DNA of 15,073 nt from contig JAUTDP010000027.1 of the NCBI GenBank assembly GCA_033439795.1, positions 1 through 15,073 of the forward strand, read 5' to 3'. Positions 1 through 8,900 of the stretch are shown piece by piece; the stretch's first letter is position 1; each line of letters opens with the position of its first letter. The translations under genes were made by a program, and so were the position numbers. Source of the stretch: Sordaria brevicollis. Taxonomy: Eukaryota; Ascomycota; Sordariomycetes; Sordariales; Sordariaceae. The notes beneath the pieces were generated by a model that had not been told where the DNA came from, did no database searches, and was given only the letters and a program-made list of their open reading frames with translations.

Positions 1-2328
1 ATTTTGAGTTATCAAGCAACTACAGTCTTGTACTCCGATATCCAATATCTTGCTACTTGTGTACTGGGTAAAACTGTTTATTGACCGCATTAGTAACATG
101 CTTCCAATCGATTGTACCTACATGCACTTATCTATTGCGGCGATTGCATGCCACCACAACAAGTCAACATACACAAGCAAAGATGACAAGTACACAGGTC
201 TGATAGAGAAGTTCGCGCAACTGGCGCATAAACAAAAAAAAAAAAAAATCTGAAATATTTCTTTTGCTTTCTATATGCCAACTGCAGATCTCTCACCATC
301 CTAGGGTGCGTACCTGCAGATTTTCTGTTATCTGTCATTGGCCGTCCCACACTTTGCTTGTCCCAATGTCAAAGCCTTCAGCCTCTCACGATCTTTTCCA
401 CTCCTCCATCTTTTTTTCGCCCTTCGTCGCACCGTTATTTCTTTTTGTGTCTTGTGTGCTTGACCCATGTTGCTGCCCTCCTACCCTCCTTCCCCTCCCA
501 GCAAAACGAAGACACCAGGCGTGAAGCACAAAAAAAAAAAAAGAAGCGGGATGAAATGGTGGTGGGATGGTGGGATGGTGGGATACATGGACAGACGGAT
601 GGTGAGAGCGGGATATTGTTCGCTGGCCAGTCATCTCAATCTCATCTAACAAAATCTCACCATGCATTGCATATACTACCGCATATGCGTGAAATACCCT
701 CCAGTCAGACCTCCCGTCAGATAAAGCGGGATGATGGTGGTTGCTAAAGGTTATAGAAGAGTTCATTTAGACATATAGGTCTGTATAGTTTTCTATGTAA
801 GCTTGTGGCCCAGCAAAGCAACAAATGCACGTGTGTGTAAAACGGATGCAAGTGAGCAAACGTCAACCCACCCACCTTTTCCAAAGTCTAGATGATGGTA
901 GATACTATCTCCCGCCTGTTGGGCTCGAGAAAAAAAAATCAAGGTTCTATTCATGTGTGTCTGTGGCGGGTTTATGGTTGTTGTCTGTGCCGCTCGTTGT
1001 TTTTCTCTACCGTGCTTGTGTATGGTGGACAAGCGCGTCCGTCTACATAGTACCCTCAGGATGTACTTCATTGGGATTACACATAAGTAGACACTCTACT
1101 GGGTAATTATAACACAACGCAGATCACTGTAGCCTGTCTGACCTCTCATCTTCTTCTTCCATAGTATAGTACATGTAGGATATTTTTACTTTTGAAGCAG
1201 TCTTGACGTTGGGCTGGTTTGTGATGATGTATAGTGGCGATCCTTGGCAACCCAATGATGGCTCATGATGACTTCGTTGTTTTCCTTTTTTTGCTAACAC
1301 TGGTTTCGGAGTTGTTGAAGTTGCTTGTGGTTCCGCCATCTGGGCGCCAGTTCAAAAATCGGAGTTCGATGCTTTCTTTTCGGAACCGGAGAAATTGTGG
1401 GAGAGATTTTGACACATGACAGCCTATTGAATTGGGATGAATCAGATGGAAGAAGCAAAGAAAGGATAAAACTCTGAAGCACAGAAGAAATGTTTATTTG
1501 ATAATGCTGCGGCAAGGGCGCTTTACGGTAACACAAGAACGCCATGCGGAGTGTCCAGTGTCTGATGCCTCGATTTGTTGGAAAATTGTCTACAATTATT
1601 GATTATCTTTGAAAGAGTTTACAAAGACTTATTGGGCCAAGTGAAGGCAAATATGCGAGAGGGAAGAGACTTGTCAGTTTGGAGTTGCTGTTTGCCAAAC
1701 ATAACTCTTTTTCTGTCTCATATCTTAACTCCGAACAACATCACTCTATCACTCAGCTTCTGGAGACAACGGCAGGAGCTAAGAAGCTGCCGGAATATCC
1801 AAAGGTTGAGGATGACGATCGCAATTCAACTTCATCAGCATACATATCAAAGCTGACGACAAGACCAATATCGTAGTGTCCCTATAGAGACTCGCGGCAA
1901 CCACTACCACCCGCGGCTATAGTCAGCATGCTTACAATGCTTTGCATATGTTTGAACCAGACCCGGCTATCAAACACCGGCTTTATTACCCCGCAAATAG
2001 TAGCAGTGTGGTAACACATCGCCGTTAGGAAACCTCTCGTCTGTCTCTGTGCATCCGCGGTTCTGCTGGTGCGCATAGTCTACCGTTCGACAACAAGCAC
2101 TTCCAACCCACTTCCACACGCAGCTACAAGAGTGCGTGAGCAATGTGCGTGATCGAGAACCAGTCGAACATGTTTTACCATGGAATGATAACCAACCCGG
2201 ACTCGGTAGGTCACTTTTGCCTACAACTTTGCTACTGCAGAGACAACACACCATCACTGCATTAACAGCTCACCCTACCTCTGCACAGTACAATCATACC
2301 GCATCTTCTCGGTTCTCTTAGAAGTGAG
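1..2328. other. No gene recognised (left edge)
   Basis: Moderately AT-rich DNA with A runs at 234-248 (15) and 530-542 (13) and the repeat at 561-584. Open frames are below 130 codons, overlap on both strands, and give low-complexity or unpatterned peptides. I see no splice-linked coding series. It could be flanking or UTR DNA of a gene left of position 1. Confidence 0.5.
561..584 (+). repeat. Three tandem copies of GGTGGGAT
   Basis: Perfect 8-base unit at 561-568, 569-576 and 577-584. With the GGG at 548-550 there are four GGG runs in about 35 bases, so a G-quadruplex on the plus strand is possible. Confidence 0.9.
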
Positions 2329-3060
2329 GTGGTGAGAGTGGGACCACCAACGGGGCACATGGAACTCACAATACGGTCGGGGCCCGCCCCCCATTGCCAG
2401 CCGGCGGAAGGATGCCCGGAAGCCCGGGGAATGCGAGCCATCACTACCGTGCCAGCTGTCCCCCACCGGCCGGGGCATCACCGCCCGCCCACCACCTCAT
2501 TTCTTTCCGCTCTTTCGGTCTTTCTTTCTTTCTTCCTCAGGCTCCCAGTCCCAAATGCCTCCAAAGTCTGTGTGAGTGCCTGGCTTCTTCTTTTCTCTCT
2601 TAGTGTCCTGTCCCCCACCACACCTGCACACCAACACTCAGAACGCTAACCAAGAACCGGTTAAGCGTCTACCCACCGCTCTGTTAGCGAACATCTCTTA
2701 GCGGGCCATGGTCTAATGAACCCCGGCCGGGGCAGCATCCACCCACACAGAAGAGAACGCCGCCTGAATGGCCGCCGCCGCCGAAGTGTCCATGTGGATC
2801 CCGAAGTCCATGCCCTTAATGAATCGAGTGCACCACCACCACCGAGCATCCACCAACCCGGACCCCGGCCGCCCCGCCCCGCCCCGGCCTAATCAACCAC
2901 CTCACCGGGCGGACCACCCGGACCCTAGCTCCCTGCCTGCCCAATTCTCTAAGAGTCTCTACGCCGCTACAGTCCACCGACACCTGTCCACCGCCCGACC
3001 CGACATCAACAGCCCGACAGGCTCGACACCGACTCGAGAGAAGTGAGAGCGAATCGATAG
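2329..3060. other. GC-rich island with palindromes, no gene recognised
   Basis: A strongly C/G-rich stretch. It has a perfect 12-bp palindrome CCCCGGCCGGGG (2721-2732), a repeated 12-mer CCGGCCGGGGCA (2466-2477 and 2723-2734), AACCGGTT (2655-2662), an inverted repeat CGCTAAC/GTTAGCG (2644-2650 and 2683-2689), three GCCCC units (2871-2885), and a polypyrimidine tract ending CAG (about 2517-2540). Open frames of 106 codons and fewer are Pro/His/Ser-rich and unrecognised. It resembles promoter or leader DNA. Confidence 0.5.
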
Positions 3061-3300
3061 AGTAGGCAAGGTACGTATCCATCCCGGAAACGAAACGGAC
3101 CGTTTTTAGCCTAGCGTAGACAGAGACCGTAGACAACCAGACCGACGTCGTCTCAACTGCTGCATGCAAGATGCATCATGCACGGTCATGGTACAGAAAA
3201 TTCAGAATCGCGGTGAGCAGAATATGCCCTGCACGCAGATTACTACGTAGGCCTGCCTCTCTCTCCACCACTGCGCTATATCCCGGCAGGCAGGATGGAC

Positions 3301-3316
3301 GAACGAACGAACGAAC
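3301..3316 (+). repeat. Microsatellite (GAAC)4
   Basis: Four perfect GAAC units, preceded by a degenerate GGAC. Confidence 0.95.
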
Positions 3317-3378
3317 ATCATCACCGCCTGACGAAAGACGAAAGAGTGTCCATCAAGACCAACCGCTAGTATCGTCGT

Positions 3379-3399
3379 CCATGATGTCCGCCATCATGG
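3379..3399. repeat. Inverted repeat, 8-bp stem
   Basis: CCATGATG (3379-3386) and CATCATGG (3392-3399) are perfect reverse complements around a 5-base loop TCCGC. The flanking bases do not extend the stem. Confidence 0.85.
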
Positions 3400-4141
3400 T
3401 CCGTTCCGTGGAGTCTTTGGAAGATTAGGTTTAAAAGAAAGCTCCCCACTTCTCGCGTTGCTGGGTACTTTTCCCTACCAACCAGATCATGTTGGATGGA
3501 GTTCGTGATGTGGTACGTACAGAGTTGTCTGCTGTGCTCTGCGGCTTCTTGAAGATCTTTCGGTGGCATCGTCAACGGTTGTTGGGGACGATGGCAATGA
3601 GTGGTGATGATTTGGTGCATGCCGTTTAATTCTAGCCAAGTCGTATATACCAAGATTTATCGGTCCATGGTAGTATAAGGTCACTTTTCTTGATTCTTCA
3701 TGCTTCACGCTTTACTTGGACTTCATATCTTCGCATTAGAACTTCGTTCATTCCTCAATAGCAACTTCTATTTAACTCAACCTAGCCCGTCTCTTTAGAT
3801 GCTTCTTTGGTTCATCCCACATTATTCCGTCCTCATATCCCTATGCTATTTCATGCAGGCCATGTTTATGTTATGCTATGCCCTACATCTCCATAAGCCG
3901 AAATCCTTCAGTCCCATATTATTCTACCCCATCCAAGACCGCCAATCATCATTTTACCAAAGAGAGGCTCCCAGTCCTTACATAGCCTGCCCGCCTGGTC
4001 TCTCTCTCTCATCATCCACTCTTCATCCACTCACTCACCACCAAAAAAGCCCCCAGTCACCGTAGGTCAAGCGAGAATTCCGCTCCCCTGGTACCTGGTC
4101 TAGCCCCAGGGTATGCTACCCAGAGTTGTACCACCAGTCGA

Positions 4142-4203
4142 CACCAGGAACACAACCAGGAACACCACCAGGGATACCGGGGCAAGAACACCAGGAACCA
4201 GGG
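4142..4203 (+). repeat. Imperfect repeats of ACCAGGAACAC
   Basis: ACCAGGAACAC or a close variant recurs about four times in 60 bases, interrupted by GGGATACCGGGGC. CCAGG/CCTGG words continue on the left side (about 4085-4140) and CGACT words on the right (about 4218-4300), so the whole block of about 200 bases is repetitive. Confidence 0.75.
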
Positions 4204-4217
4204 CGGGCTAGGTCGCC

Positions 4218-4312
4218 TCGACTCGACTCAACTCGACCGTCTCCTCCTCCCACCGCCTAGGTACACTCAGGTCGACACTCGACCGACTCGACTCCAGTAG
4301 ACCCAGTAGACC
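4218..4312 (+). repeat. CGACT-rich and CCAGTAGA tandem words
   Basis: Repeated CGACT words, followed by two copies of CCAGTAGAC. This gives the minus strand a spurious Ser/Arg/Leu-rich 91-codon open frame. Confidence 0.7.
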
Positions 4313-4628
4313 CAAGTCCCCGGGAACTCCGAACGACGAACTCCGCTCCGCTCCCAAAAGTAGTCTCTCTAGTCCCTCGCAAGTCGCAACTCTGTTCCGC
4401 GGTGGTGATCGGATGTTCCTCCGAGTTTTTGTACGTACATAGCCCTGCCTGACCATCGATGTAGCGTAGTGGAATGTATCCACGGTGTAAGTTAAGGTGA
4501 GGAGCCCTCCTACCTAGAGTAATCCACCTAGAAAGTCAAGAGTTAGGCAAGCCCGCGCGTCGCGGCTCCATAATCCCATCTCGCCCATCTCTTTACCGAT
4601 CGCTTGGGACCCTAACTCCCAAGGGCCC

Positions 4629-4671
4629 GAAGGAAAGGAAGGAAAGGAAAGAACGAAGGAAAAGAAAAGAG
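4629..4671 (+). repeat. Polypurine tract
   Basis: Almost pure A/G run built of GGAAA and GAAA units, with a single C near the middle. Confidence 0.9.
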
Positions 4672-4856
4672 TTCGGGAAGTTCGGGCCACGTGATGGGGG
4701 GCCTCGATCTTCCCAAGATGCCTGAGGCGCTCCTTAGGATTCAGGTCGAGTTGACGGTGAGTTGTTCGAAGGTCCCGTGACAGCTCTTCTTAATTTGCTA
4801 CTGTGGACACACACCATCGAAGGCGAGGGAGGCGGGGTAGGCTAGACATACTGTGG

Positions 4857-4874
4857 CAAGGTGAGCAAGGTGAG
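4857..4874 (+). repeat. Tandem duplication of CAAGGTGAG
   Basis: Two perfect adjacent 9-base copies, followed by a partial CACGGAGCACGG repetition. Confidence 0.9.
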
Positions 4875-5998
4875 CACGGAGCACGGGAGAATGATTGAGC
4901 GGTGGCTAGGGAGCTAGGTAACTAAGGAGGCTCAACCGTGATCACTGTTCGTTGTCTTCCTGACGTATGAAAGAGAATATCGCCTTTATTTCTATTTTTC
5001 AAAGGGATAATTGCTCATGTCATCGAGAAACGTAGTTCGGTGAGTCCTAAGATCCTGAGTATGTGTAAATGGTTTGGTCCTAGCTATATCGATCTCGAAA
5101 TGTAAACCACAACTCTGTGAGTGATGGTTAGAAGTCTTCCAGCTGTATTGCGAATTCCGTTGATTGTAGGTGGTGAAATCTCGAGTTTGAAACAGACTGT
5201 GTCTTTTCTATTGTCTTAGTACCTAAAGACAAACATGAAAGTTGGTCTCCGTGGAAAGATCTATTATTGTGCAAGACTGATGGGGTAAAGAATCCCAGTG
5301 TCAATGAAATTATGTGATACAGCCCTGACCATACCAACTCGGACGAATGAAGGTCGACAAGTTACCAGCTGTGATGTCAACTCACTGGACCGCTCGCAAA
5401 AAGAGTCTGAAGTATGGAGTCAGTTGCTGAACACAATAATGAGAAGAAGCAAGAAGAGGTCATCCACGACGTGACAGAATATGATATGAGAAGCACAGGA
5501 CGGCTAAGTAGGTGACGTGTCCGAACTATTTATATAGCTTGAAGATTTCAGCCGGCGAATGCAAGTTCTAAGAACGATATCGGTTAATAACATCAACTCT
5601 CTTCAAGAGGAATGGCAAGCGAGGGAGCAGATAATTGAAAGAAAAGGAAGCAGGGCGCAAAGCTAAAACCAATATATAGACAGACAACTTGAGAACATGA
5701 CAGCTCACCCGTCACTTCACCTCAACTGGGTAACCATGAGCAAGAAGGGCATGTCATAAAAAGGTACAAAGTGGTAATAGAACATAACAAACAAGAACAA
5801 ATCCAGTTGCTGTATAATCTACATGTTTCTCATCACTTCGTACCAATACATAGTTAGGCATATTCATACCAAAAAAGCCACCGCCACCACTTAAACCACT
5901 CACCCTCGTCTTTCCCATGTCATGAATTTTCCATCATCTCTCCGTCTTTCTTGCTAACCCAAAAGCCCCCTAACGCGTAGTTTTACGCCCAACACCAC

Positions 5999-8900
5999 TC
6001 ACCCACCCCTCAGACATCTCATCACCTCCTCCCCCAACAGTTCCCCTCATCCTCATCCAATCGTATAATCCCCCTCCCCTCGCAAAGCTATCCCTCGTCC
6101 TAAACGTCCTCGACGCACCACACCACCACCAAGCCGACTCCATCCCCCTCTTCCACACCCCTCCGCTTCCAATCCCCCACCGTTCCGCCGTGTTCCTCGC
6201 CGTCCTCACAAACGCGCCCAAAACAAGCGGCATGGCGCCCACCAGCGCACCACCGCGCTGAGCGCAATAACGGGGGTACCGGACCCACGGCCTATCGGCA
6301 TCAAAAGAACTCCATCGTTGACGTCCCTTGCTCGCCGAGACGGATCTGCCCAAACTTTCCGTCCCAGTTGCGGTAGGACCCACCAGCCGATGGCGGAGGC
6401 GACGGCGACGGGGATGACAACGGCGAAGAAGATGGCGACTCCCGAAACGCGGTGCTTGCGCTCAAAGTCCGTCCTCGTGGCCCGGGCACGGGTGCACGGC
6501 GGCCTGCTTCTCAAAGTCGGTGCCGCCTTGGCAGGTGGTGAGCGGGATGCGGCGGTAGCCGGTTGGTTCGTAGTACTCGATTTCATCGGGGTGTTCTTTG
6601 CACCAGAGTTTGGGGTCTTGGGGTTTGAGACCCTTGACGAGGGAGCATTGCCCGTGGTTGTCGAGTTCGTAGTTGAAGTCGCTGTTTTCATGTTAGCCAT
6701 TTGCTGGATGAGAAAAGAGAATGATGAAAGCAGGAGGAGAGGGTACTAACCATTCAAAGTCCGACCGGGTACAAGTGCAGTTTTGCTTGCTGTACAGCGG
6801 ATCCAGTCTGAAATCGTTGAAACACTTCAAACCAGGCTTCTTGCGCAGATACTGCGAAACGTGTCCAAACAAGCATCCATCAGGCTGAAGAGGATGCTTG
6901 GGAGAGAAAATCTGGTAGTCGGACTTGCTGAGGTCCTCCGGATCATACTTACAGACATGATCGGTGAACTTGGTGAAGTCAATTTTGGTGGTGAACAGGC
7001 CGTCGCTGTTCTCGCCCCAGAGCAGGAAATTCTGCGAGTTGCCAGAGCGCGTCGTGGTCAGATCCCAAACATCGACCTTCTCCTTGGAGAAAGTGTGCTT
7101 CTTCCAGGTAGCGCCCTGGTCAAGAGAGTACTCGAGCGTGTCCGTCTTCTGACCCCGGGTGGGAACGAGCACGATGATGGAACCCTGATCACCCAAGGCC
7201 CAGTTCCATCTGCCCTGCTTGACCCGCTTCCAGCTGATGACCGGCATCCGTAGTCATGAAAGTGTCGGCGTCCTTGAGCGGGCCGAGGGAATCGCCCACG
7301 TTACCCCATCCGAACATGACACCCACGGCACCCTCAGAGGAGTACGTCTTGCCGCGATCCCGGCGTTGAGTGTAACCCTGAATGTGAAGAGCGCACTTCT
7401 CAGTACCGCTGGACGTGCAGGGGAGACTGCCGAACTCATCCTTCTTGTTAGAAGGAGTAGGTAGGAACGCCCACTGAGCACCGTCGTTGTGTGTAATCTT
7501 GGTCTGAAGCTTCTTGGGCGCGCTCTTCTTCGCGTCCGCATTGGCCACCACGTTGACGAGAGCAACACCTTCCAAACCGACCATCTTCTCGAAATCGACG
7601 TAGAAATACTGGTCGCAGTTGACGTTCTTCACGCTGACGACGTACGATGTACCATTCGAGTTACTTTTCAAGATCGTACCAAAGCTCTTATCGCCCTCCA
7701 TCTTGGTGGCCACGAAGAGGTTGACGGCATGGGTTGAGCTGTCCAAGACGGTATAGGCGTGTTGGTGAGGGACTTCAAAGCCGTAGGGGAACTTTGCCTC
7801 GGAGTACTGGCCACCATCGAGAGAAGCGAGGGCCTTCAGCGTCTTCTTCTCCGTATCTTCCGTTGCGACAACGATGAACTCCGCCATGGTGGCGAACTCT
7901 TTGGCGTCCTTCAGGCGTACTTTCTCATCCTTGTTGAACCAGTCGTTGGACGAGACAAGCTGCAGAGGGCTGTTGTTGTCACCTTCCTTCATGCGCTTGA
8001 GGCAGAGAATCTGCTCGACAGCACGGTTTGCGTACTTTTTACCATAAGCTTCTGATCCGGTGAATTCGCAACGATAAACATCGCGGGCAAGAGTTTCCCA
8101 ACGTTCTCCATCCTTAGTACCGTAAGCAACCCGATAGCAGTCATTCTTGCTTTCGCATTTCTTCCCCAGCCAGATGAGCCAGTCCGGCTTGTCAGGGTGG
8201 AAGATAAGCGGGAAGATACCATTAGCGGCAGCCTCGAAATCAGCGGGTTGCGGCACATCAAAGGTGCGGAAGCGTTTACCACGGTCGGGTGTGTAGATCA
8301 GCTTCTTGCCTTCAGTAAGGAAAAATACCCAATCCTTCATAGTAGGGTGGGGAGCAATGCTGATAACGTCCTCGTCCTTGAAGAAGTCGATCTTCTCCCA
8401 GCTCTTGCCGTGATCGGTAGTCATCCAGATAGGACCAACCTTGGGGCCCGAGTCGTCAACAGTGCGGTTCATGCCTCTCATGATGATGGTCTCACTGGAA
8501 TCGCTGCTAGACTCGCCTCTTTCAAGGTAGTGCTTCTCCCAATGGGTCCAGTGGCCAAATTTGTTCGTGGTGTCGACCTGCTGGAGCTCACCGGTAGCCT
8601 CATCAGGGGGAGCACCGATACCATCACCGCATGACCTCTCAACGTCCTTGTACTTTTCCTTGGTCTCCTTGGTATCCTTGCAGGTGTTGCCGGGAATCTT
8701 GCGGTAACCCGAGGTACCCATAAATTTGCCATTCTTGTCGCCCTTCTTGCAAGCGCCATCTGGGATGGGGATGGGGCCCTTAGCCACACATTCGCCCTTA
8801 TCGTTTCGCTCAAAGTTCACATTCAAAGTCCTCGTCCGTGCAATCGCAGTCCTTGGTCTCCACCTCGGCAAGCTTGAACTCCTTCTTGAGGAAGCACTTG

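Larger units (their letters stand above)
3061..4140. other. No gene recognised
   Basis: Non-coding by appearance. It contains four GAAC units (3301-3316) and an inverted repeat at 3379-3399. On the plus strand there is a consensus-like intron donor GTACGT at 3071-3076 and an acceptor-like pyrimidine-CTTTAG ending at 3798. An 88-codon frame follows the latter at once, but it resembles nothing I know. Confidence 0.4.
4313..5998. other. No gene recognised; includes probable VPS10 3' UTR at its right end
   Basis: Holds a purine tract of GGAAA-type units (4629-4671), a CACGTG E-box (4688-4693) and a 9-base tandem CAAGGTGAG (4857-4874). Open frames are short. The bases just below 5999 should be VPS10 3' UTR, but I find no clear polyadenylation signal on the minus strand. 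Confidence 0.45.
5999..7238 (-). other. VPS10: VPS10 segment 3: second 10CC module, membrane segments, tail
   Basis: Starts ISWKRVKQG and carries the end of the second propeller (SLDQGATWKK) and the second 10CC module. The intron 6682-6750 falls inside the codon for the cysteine of DFEC. After the intron come DFNYELDNHGQC and GYRRIPLTTC, both clear homologues of the first module. Beyond about 6470 the frame changes repeatedly, yet recognisable pieces follow in order: DFERKHRVSG; a first hydrophobic segment (GVAIFFAVVIPVAVASAIGW); YRNWDGKFGQIRLGE; DADRPWVRYP; VIALSAVV; a second hydrophobic segment (ALVGAMPLVLGAFV); RTFRTRDSFARG; and an acidic DEDE-type tail. The last 20 or so codons are the least certain. 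Confidence 0.85.

Noticed and set aside
5414..5515. 33-codon plus-strand frame beginning MESVAEHNNEKKQEE, resembling the charged N-terminus of a transporter
   Set aside because: Too short to support; nothing related follows downstream on the plus strand.
5970..6749. Several open frames of 60-164 codons on both strands at the VPS10 3' end, as possible separate small genes
   Set aside because: The minus-strand ones are pieces of one VPS10 coding sequence split by frame changes; the plus-strand one is their shadow.
6044..8824. Introns or programmed ribosomal frameshifting as the cause of the VPS10 frame changes
   Set aside because: Conserved codons abut each break, leaving no room for an intron. 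Ten different sites with no shared slippery sequence argue against programmed shifting.
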